This document shows positions 47,037-57,889 of a stretch of 64,000 bases of DNA, in pieces (the stretch's first letter is position 1; each line of letters opens with the position of its first letter). Location: assembly GCA_021234155.1 (NCBI GenBank), contig JAJEKV010000085.1, positions 1,184,092 through 1,248,091 on the forward strand. Reading direction: 5' to 3'. A program made the translations under genes and the position numbers. The stretch is from Isoetes taiwanensis. Taxonomy: Eukaryota; Streptophyta; Lycopodiopsida; Isoetales; Isoetaceae. The notes beneath the pieces were generated by a model that made no database searches, was not told the origin of the DNA, and was given only the letters and a program-made list of their open reading frames with translations.

Positions 47037-47056
47037 TCCCCGTGGCGGTTTCCTAT

Positions 47057-48055
47057 TACATATTCATTATCTATGATTCGTTTAAAGTTTAAAATTTAAA
47101 ATGCAAGATCTTGAATGATCTTGTCCTAGATTCATTGTCTTTACATTGTTCGTGCAATATTTGAAAGTTAGAAAATAAACGTTTTAGAAAATACCTAGCG
47201 AAGAGCAACTCTACTCAAAATCGTCAAATTGGCTTGCTCGATTTTGCTACCAAAGCATGTGGAGGAAATAAACACATATTTTAAGTAAAGTGTATCTGCC
47301 CATAACCAATTTGTTAAATGTAGCAAATTCATGAGCTTATGGTTGTGTCGGTTCAATTACACCACCTTAGCAAGATGGTGCAAAAACTCGTCAAGCCAAA
47401 CTACTCCAAGTTATTTATCCTAGATGGGCAGAAGCGAGTTGTTACAAGCTAATTAAAAATGTAGGGTGCATAAAAATAACTATGGTGCTAGTGACTACTA
47501 GTTAGAACAATAAAAGTCCTAAATCCTACTTGGCCATGGTGCTAGTGACTACTAGTTAGAACAATAAAAGTCCTAAATCCTACTTGGCCATGCTAGAATC
47601 AATAAAACACGTCTCACCAGTATTGCATGTAAGAGGCAACTGGAGTTCGAGTCAATGTAGGCCTTATGCTATTTAATAATGGTCACGTCAACATTTGAAA
47701 ATTTAGAACCACAACATTTATTAATAGGTTGTTGACGATAAACTAAAACAATGCTAAGTTTGAGTTGGCTCTTCTTGCCCACAGGAATGATAACACCACT
47801 AAATAACGATAATGCATTATCAAAATGTTTTTTCTTTATGTGTCATTTCTGTTGTTGGCTAGATTTTATTTACAATGAGAAAAAATTACAATTGGTATTT
47901 ATGATCTATGTACTTATGCTAACATCATGTGAGGGGAATTGTTTGGTATGTTGCCAATTCAATAGAGTTGAGTTGGCCACATTACCTTTTTTTAATTACT
48001 AATAGGATTGAAGCAATTCAGATCAAAGTGAAGAATTTTGAAGCTATGATCCCTG
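47057..48055. other. AT-rich stretch, no gene recognised
   Basis: No coding or element signature apart from the tandem duplication at 47483-47590. Confidence 0.5.
47483..47590. repeat. Perfect 2 x 54-bp tandem duplication
   Basis: The unit TGGTGCTAGTGACTACTAGT... is repeated twice with no mismatch, so the event is recent. Confidence 0.93.
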
Positions 48056-48300
48056 GGCAGTCTTGGTCTAGCCCTGGGTTTTGAGTGATAACGGGGCTTC
48101 GTCCCCATGTTTTGTTGTAACGGGGCTTCGTCCCCATGTCTTGTTGTAACGGGGCTTCGTCCCCATGTTTTGATTGGTTCTTGCTTGGGCTTCGGCCCAC
48201 GGTTCTGGTGGGGCTTCCGCCCCCTTTGTTTGTTCTGGTCCCATAGCCCGATTGGGCTCCGTGGACATTAAAAGTCTCTTCCTTCCTTCCTTCCTTTGAA
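48056..48300 (+). mobile_element. Short hairpin-repeat retroposon with LINE B-type tail
   Basis: Three 29-bp repeats from 48090 each contain the perfect stem GGGGCTTCGTCCCC. Then come TGGGCTTCGGCCCA and GGGGCTTCCGCCCC stems, the family tail (GGTCCCATAGCCCGATTGG, CTCCGTGGACATTAAAA) and (CTTC)n at about 48277-48294. The tail identity implies mobilisation by LINE B-type machinery. No Pol III boxes were found. Target duplications are not clear. Confidence 0.75.
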
Positions 48301-48652
48301 TTGCTTGGCATTCTTAAATTCAAAGGACTAACTTTTAGGTCACGAATCCGACTCTGATACTCTAACTTAAGATTATGTGAAGGGTACTTCTATATTTGAG
48401 CAGTATCACATTTGCCATTTTAGCTAAAAGTCTAGTTTTCTAAAGGAGCTTTGGAAATTTTAGAAAAAAAAATGCGACACTTCGATAATTTTCTTGTTTG
48501 TATGTATAGGAAGATAGTCGTGTAGAATGTGTTCATTAAAAAGGTTTTCAATATCTTTATTTCATATGAAATGAATTTCATCACATATAATTTTGGGGTA
48601 TGAACATGCCAGATGTTGGTTCAACTGCTCCTTCAGAATAATATCATGTATG
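48301..48652. other. No gene recognised
   Basis: AT-rich sequence between the short retroposon and the hairpin at 48653. No feature seen. Confidence 0.5.
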
Positions 48653-48764
48653 GTGGCATGTCACTCGGGACCACATTCCAGTGTGGACCGGTGGGGCCCC
48701 ACGACCGGTGCAGCTAGGAGCATATCAATGGTCTCACCGGAATGTGGGACTAGGTGGCATGCCC
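48653..48764. repeat. Long imperfect inverted repeat with palindromic loop
   Basis: The left arm GTGGCATGTCACTCGGGACC... (48653-48686) pairs imperfectly with 48733-48764 (CACCGGAATGTGGGACTAGG...). The loop contains ACCGGTGGGGCCCCACGACC and further bases, itself near palindromic (48687-48709). It could be the end or whole of a small foldback element. Confidence 0.7.
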
Positions 48765-49939
48765 CCACAATATGGAAATTGGAAGCATTCAATTTTTTTT
48801 CTTTTCCGGAAGGTCCGGCAATGGGGCTTTGCAGCCATGGAGTCGGCTGCCTCTGGCACTCGGCCATCCCCTGGTGCTGGTCGGCTATGGCTTGGCACCC
48901 CTGGCACAGCGAAGCAAGCAGGTAGCGATGAGCGGCTATGGCTTACAAAATTCGACGACTGGTTGTTTGGCGATGGCAAAACATCTGGTAAGGTTCTATA
49001 GCTTCATCTTTGGCATCGCCGTCTGTCTTGGGAGGCTGCTGAATTGATACAGAGATTGCATCAATCGGTAGGTTTTGGCAAATATGGTAGTGTGTCATTG
49101 TTTGATTTGATATTTATGTTCTTATTCTTTGTTGTGATCCCTTGCGTCTTTATGTTTACAAGTCTTGATCCTTCTAAACAGATTATTTGTCCTAATTACA
49201 AAGAAGGCTCCGCTAGGCTTTGCATTGACAGGATAGGAAGCCAGATTCAAAGAATTTAAAATCAGTTGCATGCATTTAACAAAATAACGCTAGCTCCAAA
49301 TTTGAGTTCAATAGCATTGAAGAAGTTAACAAAAACAATAAGTGGACCTTGACTGCCCAATATTAGGCATTGGTAGAACATGGTTACGACACTAATAAGC
49401 CATCGCAACGGTGCAAGTTTGGAATTGGTGCATGGGCAGGGTTTTTTTGTTCTCCTTATTGGAATCTCTCTTCAAACCCTCGAGGGAACTCTACATGCAA
49501 GCTTCCGAACATTTCATATATAGGGAAGGCTGCCCAAACCTAAACCTTACATATTTAGTAGGGTTTAAGTATCGGGGTACGAAAACAACTCCATTTATTA
49601 ATCCCATTGTTGAAATGATAGCTCACGTCCCACGAAAGGCCTCCTAAAATAAAAAATGGACATCCACCGCACGGATGTGCCAACCCCCAAAATTTTCCCT
49701 TTTCGACATAGGGATACGAAGGGAAAATGGCCGGTCGCACGATGTCCAGCTTGTTACGCGCAATCGCAATGAGGCAGAACCAGTGCCTAGGGAGGGTTTT
49801 TTCATTCTCCCTCTTGGGGTCTCTCTTCAGGATGGGGTGCCCAATGCTACAGGAGATATAGGTGTCCAAGGTACTAGCATGTTTTTGGGTGTGTTCACCT
49901 CTATGGTCTACACAACTACCATATAAAATCAATATATGC
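48765..49939. other. No gene recognised
   Basis: Moderate GC content at first, with overlapping open frames on both strands (48661-49047), none with recognised domains, then AT-rich. The stretch 49400-49960 has open frames on both strands and CCC-rich words but no identifiable protein. Confidence 0.4.
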
Positions 49940-50760
49940 CGACAACTACCATGTAGAAGCATCCGAAATTGTGATATTAAATGTATATAAAAGGATCATT
50001 CAATAAATTAATGATGATTTCCAAAGACAATTATAAAATCTAGAATTCATATAATTAAATATACTACGAAGTAGCAATGGTTTTGCAAATCAATATATGC
50101 ATAAAACACATCTTCTAAACTATTGATCATTTCAAAAAACTACTGTATGATTGTAGAATTCATGTAATTAAATATGATATGAACTAACAATGATTTTGAT
50201 AAATCAATGTAGACTTAAAAACAAGCTTATAAACTAATGATGATTTCTAGAAACTAGTGTGAAATTTCGAATTAGTACAAAAAATTATGATATGAATCAC
50301 TATTAGATTTGCAAAATCTATATATGCATAAAACCCATCTTCTAAACTATTGTACAATTGTAAAATTTATGTAATTAAACATGATATGAACCAGCAATGA
50401 TTTTGCTTATTCAATGTACACTTAAAAATAATCTTACAAACTGATGATGATTTTTATAAACTAGTGTCAAATTTTAAATTAGTACAAAAAAAATAATATG
50501 AACCACCATTGGTTTTGCAAAATCGATATATGCATAAAACACATCTCTTAAACTATTGATGATTTTCAAAAACTATTGTACGACTATAAAATTCATGTAA
50601 TTAAACATGATATGAACTAGCAATAGTTTTGCTTAATCAATGTATACTTAAAAACAATCTTACAAATTAATGATGATTTCTAGAAACTAGTGTGAAATTT
50701 TGAATTAGTACAAAAAATATGATATGAATCAATATTAGTTTTGGATAACCACGAAGGACA
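49940..50760. repeat. AT-rich satellite-like tandem array
   Basis: CATGATATGAAC...AGCAATGATTTTG-type blocks recur at about 50179, 50381 and 50607 (period ~200-226 bp). They alternate with related blocks containing TTTGCAAAATC and TATATGCATAAAACACATCT (about 50075, 50310, 50515), so each full unit looks like two diverged half-units. Copies differ by small changes. Confidence 0.7.
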
Positions 50761-50891
50761 CATGGTTTTTTTTTACATTATAAATTGTTGTATAAAAAAA
50801 TCACATACATACTGATTTTCATGCTAACTTTTTATACAAATTCATTTTTGGGGGCCTTGTGTGTAATGAGTGCAATAATTATCTAAGTCAT

Positions 50892-50903
50892 TATTATTGC
50901 ATA
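50892..50903. repeat. Target-site duplication of the plus-strand retroposon, left
   Basis: TATTATTGCATA, identical to 52046-52057. Confidence 0.9.
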
Positions 50904-52045
50904 GCTTAATGAAATAAAAAAATAATGTCGTTGGCGCTCAGAGCGCGGTTCTTGGCCGGCTAGAGGGCAGCGGCCGCCCTCCCTTCTACAGGCCATCCCA
51001 GTGGAGATCGTGAAGGCCAATTCAGAGGGTTTGATGCTAGCAAGGCAGATTGACAGGTTATTCCAGGGGCAGATGATCAGATGCATATATCTCTTTTTTT
51101 TTCCGGCAGCGAATCTTTGTGCAGCAGGTATCACTAACGTGATTTCTTTCTTTGATGCTTCTGCATTATGTCTACTGCCAGTTTAGACACGCTGAAAGGG
51201 TAGATCCAGCATTTTAGTTGGAGTCCGGCCTCTAAGGCGAAGAAGGAAAGAAGCTGCAAGATTCAGGAAAAAGATCTGATTTATGTTTACAGGAAGCCAC
51301 AATCTGATTCTTGGTGTAAAATGTATTCATGGCCTATTTCTTACCACTCATTCTTTCTAGCAGAATGATCCAGCTTTTGCAAGTGATGATCAGAAAGTTT
51401 CTTATCAGGGGAATTGTACAAGTAAGTCTTGAATTATTATTCTTATACTGGAGCAGTAGTGGCAACATGTTGTATGGCAATATTTAATATAGTATAGAAT
51501 AGATGCTCTAGCACTGAAGCTTGAGCACTATTTTGAAGCATCTGGTTGCATTCTTTAGTACTATTATGCTTGAGAATGCCACTCAATTACTGAAGATTGA
51601 GTGATATTTTGGTACTGATGCCAAAATGATACCATTCGTAGTTGGATTTCTTTGCTCAAATACTATCACGTTTGAGCGTGTGCTTCATCGGGTACTGATA
51701 TGCCTGATTTATGTTCTATTTGGATGTTGTCATACAGATCATGAGTCATGCAACTTCTGTATAATTTCAGTCATTCAGGTTATTGTGTGCTCTCCGAAAT
51801 AAGATTCATTTTGGAAGACATCTGCTCTTTAGATCATCTTGTAAACTTTGGTTTCGATGTGGAGAGGTTTTTTGTGTGTAATGTTTATTATCAGCTATCA
51901 GAGCAAAGCAGTAAATAAGTTTCCACACTTAAGAGGATGAAGAAGTCGAGTATGCTCCTGTAGTAATTCTCTTAATGTGCCGAAGCATTGTACTTTTCTT
52001 CCTATATATAAATACAAAAAATTTCGTTCTCTCAAAAAAAAAAAA
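50904..52045 (+). mobile_element. Retroposon copy 1 (plus), poly-A tail, 12-bp target duplication
   Basis: Flanked by TATTATTGCATA on both sides. The 5' part holds GTTGGCGCTCAG and a GC-rich GGCCGGCTAG...CGGCCGCCCT stretch. The 3' end reads AATACAAAAAATTTCGTTCT then CTC and poly-A, like plant L1-type 3' ends. The interior has no RT, so it is non-autonomous. The 5' and 3' ends match copy 2 at 56569-57889, while the middles are only loosely alike. Clean ends and a perfect duplication imply a fairly recent insertion. Confidence 0.85.
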
Positions 52046-52057
52046 TATTATTGCATA
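52046..52057. repeat. Target-site duplication of the plus-strand retroposon, right
   Basis: TATTATTGCATA, matching 50892-50903. Confidence 0.9.
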
Positions 52058-52158
52058 TCCTTGCATCTAATTTCATATTTAAGCAAGATTTGACATGCCT
52101 GTGATAAATTAAACATAAAAATGTGGTATTGGTGATCCGAAATGTGACTCCTTATTTG

Positions 52159-52335
52159 TATTCTGGAATAGATAAGAGTGCACATTTATATTTCGAAATA
52201 CAGTATGAGTGCACGTTTGTATTCCAGAATACAATGCATGTTTGTATTCCGAAATACAATAAGAATGCAAGGTTCTATTCCGGAATAGTATGGAGTGTGC
52301 AAAGTTCTATTCTGGAATAACATAAGAGTGCACGG
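52159..52335. repeat. Six repeats with the palindromic core TATTCYRGAATA
   Basis: Six units of about 25-36 bp each begin with a 12-bp palindrome or near-palindrome (TATTCTGGAATA, TATTTCGAAATA, TATTCCAGAATA, TATTCCGAAATA, TATTCCGGAATA, TATTCTGGAATA). Spacers contain GAGTGCAC-like words. The cores vary, yet mostly in ways that keep the symmetry. Confidence 0.8.
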
Positions 52336-52899
52336 GCAAACCTCTCTAGACAGATTTGGCATGTTTTGGTAATTTACTTCTTCATCACACCACACACTTT
52401 AGCTTTACTTTTTTTGTTACACGTTGCACTTTCTGTTTAAGGTTTGTAATTTAACCTGCAATCACATCTTGCACTTTCTGTTTAATATTCATAATTTAAC
52501 CTATGCTTTATTACAAATTAGACTCTTTTTGTCGTGAATTCGCAGTAACCCAGTGAAAAATATAAAAAGTAGTTGAAATATCATATACTAAATCATATTC
52601 ACCTTAATATTTTGAACTTAACCCCTAAAATTGCCATTTCAGGTGTTTGATATGTTGACGCAGTGATTAAAAAAAAAATTCAGACTAAAATAGCACATAT
52701 TGAATTTGTGGATTGAACCCATAAAACGGCCATTTCAAATAATTAATATGTTTTTAGAAGAGAATCTTCAAACGGAAGTGCTGCAACACTTCCATTTAAT
52801 ATGCAACCTTGTTCATACCTTTGGCAATTTCTGTGATATTACCTGGAGGCTCATTCTTGCGTCTTGGTCCGAGGTACATGATCCGGTCCTCATCTTCCT
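52336..52899. other. AT-rich stretch, no gene recognised
   Basis: CACTTTCTGTTTAA occurs twice (about 52427 and 52471). No gene seen. Confidence 0.5.
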
Positions 52900-54510
52900 C
52901 TACTGTAGGTGCTATTGTAGCATTGCTTAGACCTGCCTGGTTCTGGGGTAGATGGAATCAAGATGTTCCTGCAACAGAGCTAAGTTTTGAATCACAATCT
53001 GTTGTTTAAGAAAGAAACTTCTCCACCATATTTGATCTTCTTTTACGAAGTAGTTGAAGCCCAAGAAAATTGTACTTTCAATGGCTTTTAAGGATTTCAC
53101 TGCGGTACTTTTCTTCTGCTTTGACTCTTTTGAATTTTTTAGAGGAAGTTGCTCAGTATATTCTATCAAGCAAGTGTCTGGAACAGATTTGAGGGAGTGC
53201 AACCCCCTCTGGTGGACTCTAGTCTTTAGTTGTGGTGTATTTCTTCCTTTGTAAAAAGCTTTCTCTATTCTTCAAGTAAAACTTGATGTGGTGTTGAAAC
53301 CTAAGATCATTCGACTTGTTCACAGCTTGTTCTCTATTGGCACGTCGAGAGAAAACAAATTCTTTAAAGTCACCAGTCTTCCTTAGAAGCTCAACCATTG
53401 GTACGGGAGTGTGAGAGTCTTCAATGATTCAAACTAAAGTAGGAAGACAAAAAACCTTCTTCCTTCTGAGACACGCGGAAAATCTGCTGAACATCTGGTC
53501 GATTTGATCATGAGTGTGCCCTATAAGTAAAAATCCAAGCTTTACTTTTCTGAAGATCTCTAGCTCCACTAACATGGCACAATAAGCAAAGAGTTTGATT
53601 TTTGTTCTCCCTGGTAGTATTGTCAAGTTGCAGGTAGAGCACTGGTGGTAATTGCTCTCACTCACACAATACCTTGTAAAGAATTGTAATTGTGAGGTTC
53701 AAGTCACCATGCAAGTTAGAACACGTTAAAATGACTGCACTTTAGACTTCCTTTGAAGACTATAGCTCTTACAAGCTGGATCTTAATAAAGCATTCCTCT
53801 GGCATATCTTTAGAAATTTTCAAGAAATAAAGCATTCGTCTAGCATATCTTTAGGAACATTCAAGAAATGAGGTAGAGTTGTCCTTTTTTATCTATTCCA
53901 TCAATTACAATAGACATATACTGCAGTGGACATTCAAAAACTTTTTTCCGGTGCTTAGTAACCTTCCTTCTCTCAGCTGCTTGCTGTTCACGGTGTCTAG
54001 CAAGGTTCTGTTGCACAATATTTGTTGAAGAAATCAGGTCAAAACAATTCTGTGAAGCAAGTGTAAGATTGAAGAACTCTTACTTCTTTTGACCTCTGTC
54101 TTTACAGTTTCTCTTTGACTCTTCAATTCTGCACACCTTGAGTATACATACATTCTATGTCTCGAGGGAATCTTTAAAACACTGAATTCACGTTTCTACA
54201 GTCTAGTGAAGTGTGAATAAGAGATGTGATGAGACTGAATGCATGTCTCTTTATATTCTTGGATGACATCTTTTTTTGTGATGTTGTCTGTCTTTTGATA
54301 CATGTTGCAGTTAAGAAAAGTTTCACATGTCTCTTTAAAGTATTTCTCCATCCAAGAAACTATAGCTAGGGCATGGATTATTACAACTCTTCTTGGCCCA
54401 CAGTTATCACCAATTGCAGAGTTTTTATCCAATCTTTTATGTATTCGAGACATGCTAGTGGACCCTAGACAGTGGACAACCATAAAATATTTCTGGCACA
54501 CTTGTCTCAG
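52900..54510 (-). pseudogene. Decayed gene with GHTHDQID motif (DUF7869-like)
   Basis: Minus-strand pieces in the expected order: CGPRRVVIIHALAIVSWMEK and NITKKDVIQEYKE (54501-54196); a charged RQ..ER-type helix; a VIDGIDKKG-like run near 53900; KLGFLLIGHTHDQIDQMFSR then FSACLRRKK (53665-53429); an FVFSRRANREQAVNKSNDL stretch; and NYFVKEDQIWWRSFF (53202-52927). The G-H-T-H-x-x-I-D-Q-x-F-S signature and the order match large eukaryotic proteins I know as DUF7869, whose function is unknown and which often behave as repeats. Several frameshifts and stops break it. The match is from memory of the motif. Confidence 0.65.
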
Positions 54511-54824
54511 TTAATGTAATGCAAAAAGGTGTTGCGATTTGGTATTGCATGATAAGCCAAGTAGGCATTCTGGTCTGTTGCACTGGAGAGTGGAACTCTG
54601 GTGTTGTGGATCACTTGTATTCGGTTGGCGGACGAGGTCGTATGATGAGCCCATCTTTAAAGCTGTCGTGCCACAAACCAAAGAGTCCTATTATTGCTTT
54701 ATGGTTCGTCAATACTAACTAGATGAATTTCTTCTTTCATGCAGAGGTTTTCTGTTCGGAGTTTTGGAACGTTTTGGATGGTGATGTTGAGGTACTTGAG
54801 TTGACGGATTCTTTCTAGAAGTTC
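54511..54824. other. Spacer between two divergent genes
   Basis: About 310 bp between the start of the minus-strand DUF7869-like gene and the plus-strand recombinase. It may hold a bidirectional promoter or the recombinase N-terminus. An open frame at 54519-54722 has no recognised domain. Confidence 0.35.
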
Positions 54825-55640
54825 TTGATGTGTTCTACGTCTAACAACACTTTGAGAGCTTATCAGTGTGCTTGGTCACATTTCAGGTTTTGGTGCAGAG
54901 CTAAGGGCTGTGATTTTCTCCCTGCGAGTCCTCCTACAATTTGCCTTTTCTTAACCATGCTTTTGACATCCTTTCTGAATCCATCGACCCGTGTCTGTAC
55001 CACCATCGCTCCTATTGCTTTCCATCATCTTCTTTGCAGGGTATTCAAAGCCTACTGACCACCCTCTAGTGACATTGCGAGAAGGTTGTCCACCCCGTTG
55101 ATCCAGAAGAAACAACCTATCCTGCCGCCATATATAGTTCGTAAATTCTTTGACAAATTTGCATATCCCTCAGCTTCTCTTCTAGACATTATGAAATGCA
55201 CATCCATTGTCCTCGCCTTTGTGGCCTTCTTGCGCAGCAAAGAACTTCTAACCTTGTTTTGGAATGAGATTTTGATCTGGGATATCCATGCGAGCCTCTT
55301 TATCCATTCCTCTAAGAATGACCAAACGGGTGTGGGTGCTTGGGTCACTATTGCCCGTCTTTCTGGTCCTTATTGCCCTGTGGCTCTACTAGAGAGATTG
55401 TTACATTTGGGTGATTTTGCTCATGTGGATGGCCCTGCAGGTGGCCACTTGATTAGAAGCATTCTACATGTCGAGGGTGTTTTTTGAGGAGAAAGCATGT
55501 GTTTTGAGATCCTAGTTTAAGCTTTGCCTTTCTGCCATCGTACATAATGCGAAGGCCTTTGGCACCCACTCAGGTAGAAGAGGGGATGAGAAGGGCCATC
55601 TTTAGATATAGTTGTCGAGATTTCTGTGTAACGGCCCCTT
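54825..55640 (+). pseudogene. Tyrosine recombinase (integrase family)
   Basis: Open from 54825 and from 55086 in the same frame, with one stop (TGA 55056) between. The core-binding part has NTLRAYQCAWSHFRFWCRA. The catalytic part has LAFVAFLRSKELLTLFWNEI (first catalytic Arg), SKNDQTGVGAWVTIARLSG and YCPVALLERLL. After one frameshift near 55490-55540, AFGTHSGRRG gives the H-x-x-R motif at about 55555-55584. The final Tyr is not securely located. The style (SKxDQ, CPVxxLE) is that of DIRS/Crypton-like recombinases. No RT of the DIRS type is nearby. Confidence 0.78.
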
Positions 55641-55825
55641 CTGCCACATTTTCTTCTACATCTATTTTCTGATCCGGTGCCTCAAAGGCCAACAAATCAT
55701 TGTTGCCTCCTGTGCCAGGGCAAGTTGGATGTGGCATTTTATGACCTATGGATGCCCAAAGTTCTACCAAGTTTTACGACCTATGATGTGCTTTTAACTG
55801 CTTCTATATTGACTATAACATAGCC

Positions 55826-56110
55826 ATGGCAAAGATTGTCTACCAAAGGTTATGCAATTTTGGTTTTGTACCTACTATAGGTTTGCATCAGGAAATAGAA
55901 AAATGCTTATATGAATATGATGATCAACTTCTTAAGGAGATGCAGTGGTGTTTCAACAATGAGCATCCTGAACCTCCACCAATATTTGACTACGCTAACA
56001 GGGATGCATTTGATAATTTCAAGCAGAATTGGGGCTCTCTAATGAAGTGGCCCACAAATCTGTCATATATTATGGTAATGTTCTTGACCCGTTTGACATG
56101 TCTTTGTTAG
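55826..56110 (+). other. Open frame of unknown product
   Basis: 94 codons starting at ATG 55826, acidic and aromatic (HQEIEKCLYEYDDQLLKEMQ, EHPEPPPIFDYANRDAFDNF). It lies just after the recombinase and could be an exon of another protein or part of the same element. No domain recognised. Confidence 0.3.
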
Positions 56111-56558
56111 AGTGCTATTAATGGGGTCTTGATATAGAAGAGGCTATTGCTGCTTGGATTGGCATAAGCTATCCCAAATGTTAGGCCACATAAAGCATGT
56201 ATATGGGGGATAATTCAAATAATTTACGATGAATATTAAAGTGCATGAGTAGTTAAAGTGCATATGATATGAGCCAGAGTTGGACAGAGTCAGTGGGGGC
56301 ATCAGATATTATATAGAGTCAAATTAATGAAACTGTGTTGTATAGCATCCATAGCGTAAATAGCATGAGTTAGCTCACATATTAGCATGAGTAGTAGAGT
56401 TCATACTATTGCATATGAGTCAATGTTAGCGTCAGACGTAGGGTTAGACGTAGAATCACTAGTAGCATCAAACATAGAGTCAGTATTAGAGTTAGAATTA
56501 GAACCAGAGATAGCGTCAGACATAGAGTCACTATAGAGTCAGAATTAGAGTTAACATA

Positions 56559-56562
56559 AAAG

Positions 56563-56568
<6 letters not shown>
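56559..56568. repeat. Target-site duplication of the minus-strand retroposon, left
   Basis: AAAGCCAGAC, identical to 57890-57899. Confidence 0.85.
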
Positions 56569-56597
<29 letters not shown>

Positions 56598-57889
56598 GAA
56601 GGAAAGAAATTTTTGTATTAAAAGATAGAAAGAATTACAACATATGGCCCCCCATGGACCAAATAGAGATTAAGCACATGGATCCCATATGGATCAAATT
56701 TCATATCCACAACTTCAGTACTAATATGCATTTCTCAACCTCTTCTTCTATCCAATTAGTACTACATGATCAGAACCAATCTTCCCAGCTAGATAGAGTA
56801 CTACAGGAGCCAAGTACAAACTTTCCTTTAGCTGCAAATAAGTCTTGATAGCATAAAATCCTCCCGTATGGTAACCAGAGTAGCCAAGATGATGTTAGAA
56901 AAGAAGGCTCCCGAAAAATTCTTTCAATGTCTGAAGATTCACAGCATAAAATCCAGAAGTAATAAGAAGTGGAGGAAGTTATACAACTGCATCAGTATAG
57001 CATTAAATTCCAAGCATCTCGACATAGCAGTATCGAGTGCACCTATTCCAAGCTTATCAGTACTTAGAATAGAAACCTGTAGTTTGGCTTATCAGTACCA
57101 AAATCTTACACTCAAACATCAGAATTTGAGCGGCTATCCAAGCATGATTTACTTGAGAAAGCACCAGGTTTTTTGGAAATTTAAATCAAGCATCAGCACT
57201 TGAAGAAGCTATTTTCTGCCCTGGCATACAGTATTATACCACTTCGATTCAATCCTTAATACTTCTAAGAAATTCCACAATAAACCTTCTGATTTGAAAG
57301 AAAAATCTGATCAAACTTGGTAAACCTGAATCTTTCTGCTAGTAAGAAAGTACAGGAGAAGGAAATAGCGGCCTCATAGGACAAAACCTCAAAATTAAGA
57401 ATTTTGATGCTCAAACCAGAAGCAGCTTATCTTACCAGGATAGCATCAGATCTACTCCACCTTATAGGCCAAGATTCGCCATTTCGGTGTGTCTCTGCAT
57501 AAAAGGAAAAGAATTTGCCTCCCCAAGAGCCGTTTGAGAAATGGAAATGGATGTAAAGGGCTGTCGGATTTGCTTGATTCTTCTCATTCCAGAACAGAAA
57601 ACATTATGCTTCGATGGAAGCAAAGAGGAGAAAAGCCACGTTAGTGGCATAACACAAAACCTGGAAGGATCCGCCGCGAAGCTACTCCAAGGAAAAAACA
57701 TCAGACAAATTGCAAGATTTCCTCCAGAAGCATGCCAAATCCTCTGCTAGCATTCGAAATCCTCCCTGGTAAGCTTCTATTTGATGCAGCAGTGCCGGAA
57801 AGAGAGAGAGAGAGAGGGGCGGCCCCTCTCTCACGGCCGCCCTAGCCGCTGAGCGCCAAGAACGGCATTACGTTCTCCTTTCTAAAACC
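56569..57889 (-). mobile_element. Retroposon copy 2 (minus), poly-A tail, 10-bp target duplication
   Basis: On the minus strand it starts AACGTAATGCCGTTCTTGGC, GCTCAGCGGC and a GA/GC-rich leader (CT microsatellite near 57803), and ends TAATACAAAAATTTCTTTCC followed by poly-A (poly-T at 56569-56597). AAAGCCAGAC flanks both sides. Ends match copy 1. No RT is encoded. The interior is rich in TACTGATGC and GCTTGAATTT words shared loosely with copy 1. Confidence 0.85.

Larger units (their letters stand above)
45228..47056. mobile_element. Tandem pair of hairpin-rich repeat units
   Basis: Unit 1 (45228-46105) and unit 2 (46106-47056) share most sequence. Each starts GTAAACAACGGGAGGGGC and ends GTGGCGGTTTCCTATTAC. 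Within unit 1 the start is mirrored by an inverted copy at 45950-45979 (GGAAAAAAGCCCCTCCCG...), giving ~29-bp inverted ends (CACGTRAACAA(A)CGGG). Unit 2 has a weaker version near 46898. Both units then end in a GC-rich hairpin. There are internal direct repeats of GCCATTTTCTTGCA. No transposase is seen, so it is non-autonomous, with class unassigned. Confidence 0.75.

Noticed and set aside
48090..48171. CRISPR-like 29-bp direct repeats.
   Set aside because: The repeats are adjacent with no unique spacers, lie in plant DNA and end in a retroposon tail.
50904..57889. The two GGCGCTCAG ends as inverted termini of one 7 kb transposon carrying the recombinase.
   Set aside because: Each copy has its own poly-A tail and its own, different target duplication, so they are independent insertions.
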